This document shows positions 25,667 through 34,125 of a DNA stretch of 64,000 bases, one piece after another. Source of the DNA: JACPVF01 sp964502095 (GTDB lineage: Bacteria; Chloroflexota; Anaerolineae; Anaerolineales; Villigracilaceae); the NCBI GenBank assembly GCA_964502095.1, contig CAZCUF010000004.1:124001-188000 (forward strand), given 5' to 3'. Each line of letters begins with the position of its first letter. Position 1 is the first letter of the stretch. The translations under genes and the position numbers were made by a program. A model generated the notes under the pieces. It made no database searches and was not told the DNA's origin. It saw nothing but the letters and a program-made list of their open reading frames with translations.

Positions 25667-26899
25667 TTACCGCTCCACCGCATGGCAGGTATGACAATAC
25701 GCCGAGGATTGATCGCCGCCATTTTGCGTACAACCGCTGTTCATCACCGGCCGAAAAGTGAATATCTGGCGCGTGGCTTTGCCCGTCAGTTGATATGTTC
25801 CATCCGGCAAAACGCGCGTATTCCAAAGAGGCTCGCCCTTCTCAGTGACCAGAATCGTATCGCCGGTTTGCAAGTCAACCACAGGATTCAACTGCGCCAG
25901 CCGAAAGGCAATATTGTTTGGGTCGTTCAATGTCTCGGTCAACGGCAATTGCGTAAGCGTGCCGTGACAGGTTTTGCACTGTACATATTGAATGTCCTTC
26001 TGGCCGGCATGAAGATCGCCGTCGCCCATTGCTTCCGCGCGCGTATGACAATCAATGCAATCCAGCGTATATTCGCACTGCGTAAACTGCGCGATGGGCT
26101 GGTAATAATCTTCGATCCGTTTTGTGGGATGATCGGTGCGTTCAACGAAAGTCATCGTGCGCAGATCATAATTGCCGCGGTTGTGACAAGCGTTACATTG
26201 AGTATAAGGAATATCGGTTGTCAACTCATGAACTTCGTCTTTGGGAAAAAAGTTAACGTCCGGAGTATGGCAGGCCGCACAACCCGTCCAACGCGTATAG
26301 GCTTCGCCTTCGCGCGGCGCGGCGTCGATATGGCACGTCAGGCAGTTTTCGCCGAACTTCTGGATGAAGGGGTTGCTCTCGCCCGCAGGTTCGAACTTTT
26401 CCAAAGACGCGATTCCCGTTCGGGTTTGCGCGTCAGTAATGGCAGAGATTCCGAAACGCGGAGTCAGGTCGGTCTGCGCGCCGAACGTAAAACGGATATT
26501 GGCAACCGCGCCCGCGTAGGTGGTCTGAACGCTGGTGATCACGCGCTGGATGTGATCCCGATTCTCCGCTTCGCTCCCGCTGTGACAGTTGCTCCCGCCG
26601 CACGAGGCTTCGACTACGCTGAGACCGGATGGATTCGCGCCTCCGCGCATCGTGCTGTGCGCCAGGTCTGCGTCGAGGGCGAGGCGTTCCCCGCCGTGAC
26701 AGATCACACAACCGAAGGTCTTGATCGGATGCGAAGGGCTGATCTCCGGCAAACCGCCATGACAGGTGAGACAATATTCCGGTTCGCCAGTGAGCGCGGG
26801 GATCAATCGAATCGGTTTCGGCTGACGAATATCGATCCATAACACAGCGATCACTGCCAGCAGGAGAAGAGCGGAGCCTAAAGCAATCAACCGTTTCAT
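25667..26899 (-). CDS. nonahaem c-type cytochrome, membrane anchored
   Basis: A 410-residue protein with an N-terminal signal/anchor helix (about 5-23) and nine candidate haem sites: eight CxxCH (CLTCH, CVICH, CLTCH, CAACH, CNACH, CIDCH, CKTCH, CHTCH) and one CGGSNCH with four residues between the cysteines. The haem domain should lie outside the membrane and carry electrons between the Rieske/cytochrome b module and the Mo enzyme or an external acceptor. It sits 4 nt after the cytochrome b stop. No named family was recognised beyond multihaem cytochrome c. Confidence 0.9.
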   Translation of the reverse strand: MKRLIALGSALLLLAVIAVLWIDIRQPKPIRLIPALTGEPEYCLTCHGGLPEISPSHPIKTFGCVICHGGERLALDADLAHSTMRGGANPSGLSVVEASCGGSNCHSGSEAENRDHIQRVITSVQTTYAGAVANIRFTFGAQTDLTPRFGISAITDAQTRTGIASLEKFEPAGESNPFIQKFGENCLTCHIDAAPREGEAYTRWTGCAACHTPDVNFFPKDEVHELTTDIPYTQCNACHNRGNYDLRTMTFVERTDHPTKRIEDYYQPIAQFTQCEYTLDCIDCHTRAEAMGDGDLHAGQKDIQYVQCKTCHGTLTQLPLTETLNDPNNIAFRLAQLNPVVDLQTGDTILVTEKGEPLWNTRVLPDGTYQLTGKATRQIFTFRPVMNSGCTQNGGDQSSAYCHTCHAVER

Positions 26900-26903
26900 A
26901 ACT

Positions 26904-27938
26904 TTAGGAAACAGGCAAACTGCCGAATACGGTCAGGACGATTATCAGCAAAGCAATGACGATCATAATTACTTGCGCGACCCGGTTGGAACGCGGGAAC
27001 CATGTTCCCAATTCCCGCCCGGCGGCATTCGGAAAAATATACGGGATTAATGCAAGCGCAAGAACGATCGTTAAAGGCGCCGCCACACCCCACAGGAATG
27101 GATCGCCCCATTTGAGCATCTCCTGCACCCACAAAAAAAACCATGGCGCGTGCGCTTCGCTGGAAAGCGCGTTCATATCCGCGATGGGCGCGGCAATCGG
27201 CGCAGGCCGGATCGCAGAAAGCAGGATCAATGCCGCGCCGGTGAACAACATCGCCAGAATTTCGCGGCGCACCAATTCATTGCGCGCGATACGCGCTTTG
27301 TCCGCGCGCAGTGGCGAGGGAGGCACCGCAATCCCGCCATCGCGGCGCACACGGAACGCGTGCCAGACCGCCAAAATTGCCGCGCCGAGCGTCAGCCCGA
27401 AAATATGCCAGGCGTAAAAACGAATCAATGCGGCGGGGCCGGGTTGAGTCCCGCCAATGAGCAATATATAAAACGCGTTTCCGATCAACGGAATCGTCCT
27501 GATAAGATTCGTCCCAACCACCAGCGCCCATTGGATACCCTGATCCCAGCGCAATATGTAACCCGTGAAATCGAGCAGAATAGCAAAGATGAACAGCGCC
27601 AGCCCGAGCAAATAATTGAATCGGCGCGGCGGCGCGTAGGCTCCGGTCGAAATAATTCGGAACAAATGGATAGCAGATACGATTAACAGGAATTGCGCCG
27701 ACCAGAAGTGCAGGTTGCGAATCAGTCCGCCCATTGGAACAAGGTAACTGATCGTTTGAATGGATTGCGCGGCCTGTTCCGGTACCGGCACATAATAAAA
27801 TAGCTCGAGAATGCCCGTCAGGCCGATCACCAGCAACAAAAAGACGGCTGTTCCGCCTGCACCCAGCGTATAACGCCAACGCGCCTGCGCGGCGGGAACG
27901 GTTGGGGGATGCAGGTGATGGAAGAAGGAGGGGCGCAT
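26904..27938 (-). CDS. cytochrome b of Rieske complex, b6 and subunit-IV-like parts fused
   Basis: A 344-residue membrane protein. The N-terminal half has the four haem-b His ligands: His77 and His91 (14 apart) and His178 and His193 (15 apart, the b6-type spacing). The C-terminal part adds about three helices like subunit IV, but the quinol-site PEWY is replaced by APWFFLW. No N-terminal Cys for a covalent haem is seen. It forms a menaquinol-oxidising module with the Rieske protein. The frame is open to 28163, but the ATG at 27938 lies just after the NrfD stop and matches the family start. Confidence 0.88.
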   Translation of the reverse strand: MRPSFFHHLHPPTVPAAQARWRYTLGAGGTAVFLLLVIGLTGILELFYYVPVPEQAAQSIQTISYLVPMGGLIRNLHFWSAQFLLIVSAIHLFRIISTGAYAPPRRFNYLLGLALFIFAILLDFTGYILRWDQGIQWALVVGTNLIRTIPLIGNAFYILLIGGTQPGPAALIRFYAWHIFGLTLGAAILAVWHAFRVRRDGGIAVPPSPLRADKARIARNELVRREILAMLFTGAALILLSAIRPAPIAAPIADMNALSSEAHAPWFFLWVQEMLKWGDPFLWGVAAPLTIVLALALIPYIFPNAAGRELGTWFPRSNRVAQVIMIVIALLIIVLTVFGSLPVS

Positions 27939-27960
27939 GGATAAGGGCGCAGGTGTGCGC

Positions 27961-29145
27961 TTAGTCTCCCGCGTGCGCTCCGTGGCTTTTCGCTTCGAAA
28001 ACGGGAAAATACCTGGCGAGCAATCCAAAAGCGAGAATCCCTGCAGAGAAAATTCCGATCGAAACAGCGACTTCGGGCAGGGTCGGGAAGTACGCGACGT
28101 TGCCCATGAAGGTCGGGAGGTAGAAGAGCGGATCGGAATGTTTGACCGCGAACCAACTAACATTGAAGCGGTTGAGAATCAAACCGAACAGGGTGACGAC
28201 CGCGCCTATCAGCAGGGCGTTTGCATCCGTGCGATTCCTCTTGAAGGAGAACCAGATGATCGGGAAGACGACACCGATAAGTATCTCCGCCCAGAAGAGC
28301 ACGCTCATCACGCCGCTGGTGAAGAGGTAATGGAGTTCGCCTGTGATGGCGAGTTCGCCGAATTTGAGGGCGAGGTAAACGCCGAGGGAAATCAGCAGGG
28401 CTTTGGCGAGTTTTGCCAGCAGATGCGTTTCAAGTCCGCGCTGGAAATAGCGCGAACTGAGCGACGACTCGAGGATGATCATCGCCAGCCCGACCGAGAT
28501 GGCAGAGACGAAGAATAAGATCGGCAGGATGGGAGTCCACCAGAGCGGGTGCAGTTTCTGCGGCTGAATGAGCAGGAGGGAGCCAAGCGAAGATTGATGC
28601 AACGTGGAAAGCACCACGCCGAGGATCACGAAGGGCATGATGAATTTGTGGATGAGGCGCGCAATTTTGTGCAATCTGGGGAAGCGTTCCATCACAACGG
28701 GCGCGAACTCGATGGCAAGCACAGTGAGGTAACTCATCACACAGATGCCGATCTCCAGCAGAACCGAGGTGTGATTCCAATGGATCATCATGTACCAGAT
28801 GCGCAAAGGCTGGCCGAGGTCCACGAGGAGCGCGACAGCGACCATGATGTAACCGAGGAAGGCCGTCAGCACGGAGGGACGGAGTAACGGTTCAAATTCC
28901 TTGATGCGCAGGATGTAAACCGTCCCCGCCATGAGGAAGCCTCCGCTGGAGATGACCACGCCAGTGAACAGATCGAAGCTGATCCAGAAGCCCCAGGGAT
29001 AGGAATAACTTAAGTCGCTGATGGCGCCAATCCCCAAGGCATAGCGAGTCATCGCGACGACGAAGGCAATGCCCGCGAGCAGAATCAAAACGAGAGGGAG
29101 AGTCCCGATGCGGAGGAATTTCGGCAGGGTGAGGCTGAGCTTCAT
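27961..29145 (-). CDS. nrfD: NrfD/PsrC-family quinone-interacting membrane subunit
   Basis: A 394-residue protein with about ten helices, matching NrfD/PsrC membrane subunits that exchange electrons and possibly protons between quinone and a periplasmic Fe-S/Mo enzyme. Signs include SYPWGFWISFDLFTG near residue 43 and WYMMIHWNHTSVLLE near 112. The ATG overlaps the stop of the Fe-S subunit gene (ATGA), as usual for psrBC-like pairs. Confidence 0.92.
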   Translation of the reverse strand: MKLSLTLPKFLRIGTLPLVLILLAGIAFVVAMTRYALGIGAISDLSYSYPWGFWISFDLFTGVVISSGGFLMAGTVYILRIKEFEPLLRPSVLTAFLGYIMVAVALLVDLGQPLRIWYMMIHWNHTSVLLEIGICVMSYLTVLAIEFAPVVMERFPRLHKIARLIHKFIMPFVILGVVLSTLHQSSLGSLLLIQPQKLHPLWWTPILPILFFVSAISVGLAMIILESSLSSRYFQRGLETHLLAKLAKALLISLGVYLALKFGELAITGELHYLFTSGVMSVLFWAEILIGVVFPIIWFSFKRNRTDANALLIGAVVTLFGLILNRFNVSWFAVKHSDPLFYLPTFMGNVAYFPTLPEVAVSIGIFSAGILAFGLLARYFPVFEAKSHGAHAGD

Positions 29146-29918
29146 TTGGGCTCCTCCGTTTTTTCTTCGACGGGTTTCCCGTTCTTCTTTTTGTCATAAA
29201 GCGCCGCGCCCGCGCTGACGGCCGTCAGCACGGCGCCCCATCCGAGCGCGAACGGGATAGTCATCCCCATCACCTTTTCGCTGATCTCATTGATGGGTGT
29301 TTTGGGCAGGTTGGGCAAACCCAATTCGCTAAACGGAACGTGTGAAAGAATAAGATAGGATGTGCCGCCATTCTCGAACTCGCCATAGACGTGGTCAATG
29401 TAACGGCCGGGATGCGCGGCAATACGTGCGTGAGCGCGCTGGATCAGTTCGCCGCGGTCGCCGTATTCGAGCGCGTCGGTGGGGCAGGTTTGCACGCAGG
29501 CGGGTTCCTGTCTGTTGTAGATGCGCTGAGGGCAGAAGGTACATTTATCGATGAACGCGCCCTCGATGATGCCCTTATCGTAATCAAAGTGCGGCACGCC
29601 AAACGGACAGGCGTTCATACAATAACGACAGCCGATGCACAGGTCGGGGTTGTAGGTAACGGGGCCATCCTCCGCTTTGGTATACGCGCCGACGGGACAG
29701 GCCGACATGCAGTCGGGATGTTCACAGTGCATACAGTGATAGACCATCGTACTGCGCCGCAGATTGGGAAATTCACCCCCCACGCCGAGGCCCGCGACCC
29801 AGATGCGGGTCTTATCCATCTCGATGTTGTTTTCCACACTGCAAGCCACCATGCAGGCGCGGCAATCAATACAGCGCGTGGCGTCGAAGAGATAAGCGTG
29901 ATGTTTAATATCCGTCAT
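29142..29918 (-). CDS. four-cluster ferredoxin subunit (PsrB/PhsB-like)
   Basis: A 258-residue Fe-S protein with four cysteine groups for [4Fe-4S] clusters: CIDCRACMVAC, CMHCEHPDCMSAC, CIGCRYCMNAC and CTFC with CVQTC. A C-terminal helix (about 223-241) anchors it. It passes electrons between the Mo subunit and NrfD. It lies 9 nt after the Mo enzyme gene and has no Tat signal of its own, as for partners exported together with the Tat-bearing large subunit. Confidence 0.92.
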   Translation of the reverse strand: MTDIKHHAYLFDATRCIDCRACMVACSVENNIEMDKTRIWVAGLGVGGEFPNLRRSTMVYHCMHCEHPDCMSACPVGAYTKAEDGPVTYNPDLCIGCRYCMNACPFGVPHFDYDKGIIEGAFIDKCTFCPQRIYNRQEPACVQTCPTDALEYGDRGELIQRAHARIAAHPGRYIDHVYGEFENGGTSYLILSHVPFSELGLPNLPKTPINEISEKVMGMTIPFALGWGAVLTAVSAGAALYDKKKNGKPVEEKTEEPK

Positions 29919-29927
29919 GATTCACCT

Positions 29928-32108
29928 CTACGCCTTCTTCACTGTGACGAAGGTTTGACTCAACGCCTGTCCGCCGCTGATGGGATCGGTATAGGTGACA
30001 TGCAGGACCGAGTCGCTCGCGCCGACGCCGTAAGCGGTTTTCAGCCCCTTGGAGAGATGTCCATACCCGGGCGTCAGATAAACGCAATCGGGGCGGATCG
30101 CTTCCGTGGCGAGCAGGTGGATGCGGACTTTGCCAACTTTGCTGGCCACCTCCACCCAATCGCCGTCCATCAATTTCATGCGCGCGGCAGTTTTAACATT
30201 CATCCACAGGCGCGGCTCATCGGAGTATTTGTGGAGCAATTGGTTGTTCTGACTCCCGAACTGCGTCTGCTGTGCCACTTTGCCCGTCAACAGATAGAAC
30301 TCGCCGTTCTTCGGCGCGGGCGGTTCCTCCCAAGTGGGCCAGGGAGAGAAGCCCGCGTTCTTCAAAGTCGCCGAATAGATTTCGATCTTGCCAGAGGGCG
30401 TGTTGAAAGTGATCTCGCCATCGTTTCTTTCCTCCGGCATTTCGGCGTATCCTTTTTTCCTGGTCTCTTCGAGGCTGACGCCGAGCGGTTTCAACTGCTG
30501 GCGGATGTAATCCTCCTCATCCTTATATTGGAAGTAATCGCCAAGTCCGAGCCGCTCGCCCAACTGTTTGTAGATCCACAGCGCGGACTTGGCCTCGCCC
30601 TGCGGCTCGATCACGGGCTGGCGGATGAAAGCCTTCCCGTCCACAGGCAGAAGCGGATCGTAACGTTCAAGATACGAAGCCTCGGGCAGTACCACATCCG
30701 AGAACCAGGCAGTGTCGTTCATGATGATATCCACCGTGGCGATGAAATCCATCCTGCCGAAGGCTTCGAGCGTTTTATTGCGATCGGGCAGGGACAGGAT
30801 CGGATTCTGCCGCGAGATGAACCAGCCATGCGCCTGATACGGTTTGCCCGTCAGGACGGCGTCGCGCAATTCCTGGAAGACGCCCAGCTTCAACGGCACG
30901 AGCGGATATTTCCACGGCACGCCATCCAGACGAAGAGCCGAAACGCGCGGGTACGGAGGCTGTTTCGGCATTCCCAGCCCCGCGCCCTCCGCCGCGACAT
31001 CCGCAGTGAGACAGCCTCCCGCGGTGAGCACGTTTCCACTCAAAGCATTCAACGCGGCAATGGCGCGCTCGGTCTGGAAGGAATTGATGAAATTAGATGT
31101 GCGCCAACCGGGATGCGCCAGCGCGTTATGTTTGGCGGCCGCATATTCGCGCGCGATCCGCTCGATGTCCGCGGCAGGAACGCCCGTGATTCTTTCCGCC
31201 CAGGCGGGTGTGTACTTTTTCATCTCAGTTTGAATGTCGTCGCACCCAACCACATATTGCCTGACGAAATCGCAGTCCGCCAATTCATTCGTCACGATGA
31301 CGTTGATCATCGCCAGCAAAAAAGCGGAGTCCGTGCCGGGGCGGATGGGAATCCACTCGGTCGCTTTGGAGGCGGTCTTGGTGTAGCGCGGGTCGAGATA
31401 GACCAGTTTCGCGCCGCGGTCAATGGCGTGCGAAAGTTCGCCCGTCTCGGAAGTCGAGATGGCTTCCATCATATTGCGCCCCACCATCAGGATGAATTCG
31501 ACGTTATCGTATTTACGGGCAGGCTCCTCCACGCCGTACGTCAATTGAAAGGCCGTGATCATGGCATTGAAGCATAGCGAACGCTGTGTGCCGTAATTCG
31601 GCGAGCCGAACGCGTAGAGCAGATTCTCGAACTGCACCTGACTCAAATTATGCGTGGATGAAAAGACCATCGCCTCCGCGCCGTATTTTTTCTTGATCTT
31701 GAGCATGTTCGAGGCGGTGATGTCCAGCGCTTCGTCCCACGACGTTTTGCGGAAGAGGCCCTCGCCGCGTTTTCCCACCCTCACAAGCGGAGTCAGCACA
31801 CGGTCGGGATCGTACGTGTTCATCAATCCCGATTGCCCGCGCGGACAAAGATTCCCGCGCGAGTGCGGGTGTTCGGGATTTCCGTCCAGTTTGACGACGC
31901 GCCCATCTTTGATCTTTGCGATCAGGCCACAGCGCCACACGCACATCTCGCACGTGCTGTAGATGTAGCCGTCGCCATCCGTGCCGATGTTTCCTGCCGC
32001 GCGCGCCGCCTGCGCCACTTTGGGCGGGAGCATTTGTCCAATCGCCAGCGCGCCGACGCCTGCCGCGCCGAGTTTTAGAAAATCTCTTCGTGAGATCGTT
32101 TGTGTCAT
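29928..32108 (-). CDS. molybdopterin oxidoreductase catalytic subunit, PsrA/PhsA-like
   Basis: A 726-residue Tat-exported bis-MGD enzyme (SRRDFLKLG, residues 6-14). The N-terminal [4Fe-4S] site is Cys53, Cys56, Cys60 and Cys88; the likely Mo ligand is Cys179 in RSLCFNA. The C-terminal cofactor domain has LTGKVAQQTQFGSQNN and YLTPGYGH. Cys ligation, the FeS/NrfD partners and the YeeE/YedE genes favour thiosulfate or polysulfide as substrate; tetrathionate, arsenate or another oxyanion is not excluded. GGAG precedes the ATG. mobA for its cofactor lies at 34617-35210. Confidence 0.88.
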   Translation of the reverse strand: MTQTISRRDFLKLGAAGVGALAIGQMLPPKVAQAARAAGNIGTDGDGYIYSTCEMCVWRCGLIAKIKDGRVVKLDGNPEHPHSRGNLCPRGQSGLMNTYDPDRVLTPLVRVGKRGEGLFRKTSWDEALDITASNMLKIKKKYGAEAMVFSSTHNLSQVQFENLLYAFGSPNYGTQRSLCFNAMITAFQLTYGVEEPARKYDNVEFILMVGRNMMEAISTSETGELSHAIDRGAKLVYLDPRYTKTASKATEWIPIRPGTDSAFLLAMINVIVTNELADCDFVRQYVVGCDDIQTEMKKYTPAWAERITGVPAADIERIAREYAAAKHNALAHPGWRTSNFINSFQTERAIAALNALSGNVLTAGGCLTADVAAEGAGLGMPKQPPYPRVSALRLDGVPWKYPLVPLKLGVFQELRDAVLTGKPYQAHGWFISRQNPILSLPDRNKTLEAFGRMDFIATVDIIMNDTAWFSDVVLPEASYLERYDPLLPVDGKAFIRQPVIEPQGEAKSALWIYKQLGERLGLGDYFQYKDEEDYIRQQLKPLGVSLEETRKKGYAEMPEERNDGEITFNTPSGKIEIYSATLKNAGFSPWPTWEEPPAPKNGEFYLLTGKVAQQTQFGSQNNQLLHKYSDEPRLWMNVKTAARMKLMDGDWVEVASKVGKVRIHLLATEAIRPDCVYLTPGYGHLSKGLKTAYGVGASDSVLHVTYTDPISGGQALSQTFVTVKKA

Positions 32109-32141
32109 GGAGAACTCCAGCGTTCAATCACCAGGCGCCAA

Positions 32142-32696
32142 TCACTGATCCTTATCTTTCCTCTGCCATCCGACGCGGTCGATCAAATAGAACAGCAGGA
32201 GCGAGATCAGCGCGAAGAGCAGGATGAACAGAAAGGGGCTGACATTCCACAGGTCAGGGATGATCGCATTGCCATAGTTCGCAAGCGTTGAAATTCGAGG
32301 GAACACCTGTTGATAGGTCAGGCCGTAGATCACGGCGCCAGTCAAAAATCCAAGCAGACCAGGGACGAGATAATCCAATTTGCCTTCGCCGCCACCGGCG
32401 GCGCAAGTACCCGGTCAGTAACCTGTGAGCGCCATGCCCACGCCAAAGATCAGCCCGCCGATCAGGTTGCCAACGATGTAGGTCGCGGGGATGTTCGGGA
32501 ACTCGACCAGGCCGAGTCCGCGCAGGGCGTACAGTCCGATCATCGCGACCACCAGCGCGGTCATCATGAATTTCAGAACGGCCAGGTCCGTGAAGCGGAA
32601 CACGTTCACGATCTTGTGATATTTGGTCAGGCCGGCCTTGTTCAGCGCAAAGCCGAAAAAGATGCCGAAGACCAGAGGGAGTACGAAGGTCGTCAT
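32142..32696 (-). CDS. YeeE/YedE-family sulfur transporter half with in-frame TGA, candidate selenoprotein
   Basis: A 184-residue frame if TGA at 32415-32417 (codon 94) is read through. It starts MTTFVLPLVFG with AGGAG 7 nt upstream. Before the TGA it reads GVGMALTGY; after it PGTCAAGGGEGKLDYLVPG, so the TGA takes the exact place of the conserved Cys in the YeeE motif GYCPGT. The rest gives further helices and ends at a normal stop 33 nt before the Mo enzyme ATG. The downstream part has no ATG, only a weakly served TTG at 32378. Selenocysteine insertion is the favoured reading, giving a U-x3-C pair (94 and 98). A nonsense mutation is the alternative. Confidence 0.75.
32384..32407 (-). other. 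candidate bacterial SECIS hairpin
   Basis: On the minus strand CGCCGCC (32403-32397) pairs perfectly with GGCGGCG (32393-32387) around a GGU loop (32396-32394) beginning 18 nt after the TGA. CUU (32407-32405) and AAG (32386-32384) extend the stem with G32404 bulged. Position, stem length and loop guanosines suit a bacterial SECIS. Caution: alternating Ala and Gly codons in this conserved stretch pair easily by themselves. Confidence 0.5.
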
Positions 32697-32715
32697 GCGA
32701 TTCTCCTCTCGATTT

Positions 32716-33261
32716 CTAATATCGCTTGCGATAGATAATGAGGGCGGTGACAATGCCCGAAGCGAACATGCCCATGATGAACAGGAAGGCCGCTGGCGCC
32801 AGCAACATGCCGCCCGAAATGGCCAGCCCACTGGTACAACCGCCCGCGATGCCCGCCGCGTATTCCAAAATGATCGCGCCCACGAAGGCCAGCGCCCAGC
32901 GCTTCCACGCCTGCGGACCGAAGATCCGCTTCCACTGTGCGTCCGAATTGACCGCGTTCTTCTTACCCCACAGCAAGGTTCTGCTGGTCGCCGCGCCGAT
33001 CATCCCGCCGAAGAATATGCCGATCAACAGGATCACACCCCAGGTGATGCCGGGCGGCATGATGAAGTTGAAATACATATTGTCGAAGGCCGCGGGCGCG
33101 AGCCATTTGCCGATCATGCCCGCCAGGTTTTCGAACGCGCCCGAGGCTCCGAGCAGGCTGTCGCTCAACCAGACCGCGGCAATGCCCACCAGTCCAAGCA
33201 GGATGCCCGCCACGTACGGCGACCATTCCTCCCTGCGGATGTAATTCAAAATGAATTTCAT
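32716..33261 (-). CDS. YeeE/YedE-family transporter, N-terminal-half type
   Basis: A 181-residue membrane protein with about four helices and the family motif GGCTSGLAISG (Cys142). In TsuA-type thiosulfate transporters two such halves are fused; here the second half is the separate TGA-containing gene downstream. The pair probably moves thiosulfate or a sulfane-sulfur group toward or from the Mo enzyme. GAGGAG precedes the ATG, and 3 nt separate it from the trihaem cytochrome stop. Confidence 0.85.
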   Translation of the reverse strand: MKFILNYIRREEWSPYVAGILLGLVGIAAVWLSDSLLGASGAFENLAGMIGKWLAPAAFDNMYFNFIMPPGITWGVILLIGIFFGGMIGAATSRTLLWGKKNAVNSDAQWKRIFGPQAWKRWALAFVGAIILEYAAGIAGGCTSGLAISGGMLLAPAAFLFIMGMFASGIVTALIIYRKRY

Positions 33262-33264
33262 GGT

Positions 33265-34083
33265 TTACTCCTCGTCCTTCCTGACGATTTCATCCATCAG
33301 TTCGAGAATCTTCCCGGCTTTCCTGGTCTCCAAAACATTCTTCAACGACTTGCGCGCGTCCGCCTTGAGCGAAGCGATCTTCGGCAGAATCTCCATCACA
33401 TCCGCGGGATACTCCTGTTCCACTTTGCGCGTATCGCCGAATTTCACATTGACCAGTTTCTCGCGCGTAATCACAAGGCCGCCCCCGCCGAGGACGATCA
33501 AGCCGATCATGCCGATCAAAATCATATTGCCCCAATTGACGGGTTTCCTGCCCAACACGATCTCGTCATAGTTTTGTTTGTAATTGACCGCATTCGGATC
33601 GTCCACTACGATCTCATTGCATTGATTGGATTCCGCAACCGGAACCGATTCCGCGCCGACCGTTGCCGCACCCGGCCCAGCCGCGGCAGGCGAGGCCGTC
33701 CCCGAGCCGACCGTCACCCCCAGAGCATCCGCATAGACTTTAGCGCGCGCCTCGAGATCATTAACGTGGCACTGCTGGCAGGCCGCCATCACATCCGAAA
33801 GCGGAGCCGCCATCCCTTCGTGCGCGGCGGTTTTGTCCATCGCCTGTTGATTCCCGGCGTGGCAGATGTAACAAAAATCGCCGAACGCGTGCGACTGATG
33901 CCAGCCCGTCCCGTCTGCGTTGACAGGATCCTGCCCCTGCACCTCGTGACAGTTCTTGCAGGAGGAGGCCTGCGATCCGCACTGTGCGTAAGCCGTTTGA
34001 GCATACGTCAAAGCAATCCCGCCGACCGCGGCGAACACGACCCCCACCATGATGAAAACCTTCGACCATGTCTTCTTCTGCAT
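33265..34083 (-). CDS. trihaem c-type cytochrome with C-terminal membrane anchor
   Basis: A 272-residue protein: signal peptide (1-33), three haem sites CKNCH (42-46), CYICH (71-75) and CQQCH (102-106), an Ala/Pro-rich linker (about 120-145), a helix (about 187-206) and a charged cytosolic tail of about 65 residues. It is the first structural gene of the respiratory operon and probably links the exported Mo enzyme or sulfur compound to other carriers. The family is not named; the cytosolic tail is unusual for such a cytochrome. Confidence 0.85.
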   Translation of the reverse strand: MQKKTWSKVFIMVGVVFAAVGGIALTYAQTAYAQCGSQASSCKNCHEVQGQDPVNADGTGWHQSHAFGDFCYICHAGNQQAMDKTAAHEGMAAPLSDVMAACQQCHVNDLEARAKVYADALGVTVGSGTASPAAAGPGAATVGAESVPVAESNQCNEIVVDDPNAVNYKQNYDEIVLGRKPVNWGNMILIGMIGLIVLGGGGLVITREKLVNVKFGDTRKVEQEYPADVMEILPKIASLKADARKSLKNVLETRKAGKILELMDEIVRKDEE

Positions 34084-34125
34084 ATGAATCTCCTGAAAAG
34101 CCGAAACTCCTCGCGAGCCAGTATT

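Noticed and set aside
25622..26842. A 406-codon plus-strand frame
   Set aside because: Antisense to the nonahaem cytochrome; rich in Arg with no recognisable domain.
29391..31577. A 728-codon open frame on the plus strand
   Set aside because: It lies antisense to the Mo enzyme and Fe-S genes, whose Cys motifs, Tat signal and operon spacing are unmistakable on the minus strand; the plus-strand translation resembles no family and is a GC-rich shadow.
29928..32108. Formate dehydrogenase supplying the group 4 hydrogenase
   Set aside because: No Sec/Cys-His formate motif was recognised, the protein is Tat-exported, and its partners are PsrB/NrfD and YeeE types, so it faces outside while the hydrogenase is cytosolic.
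32142..32378. Independent small membrane protein starting at a TTG at 32378
   Set aside because: It is in the same frame as the upstream YeeE half, starts in the middle of a conserved motif and lacks a good ribosome site; read-through of the TGA explains it better.
25249..34083. Alternative complex III (ActABCDEF)
   Set aside because: Alternative complex III has a fused Mo-like/Fe-S subunit without cofactor, two NrfD subunits and ActDEF; here the Mo and Fe-S proteins are separate, the cofactor residues are intact and there is one NrfD plus Rieske/cytochrome b.
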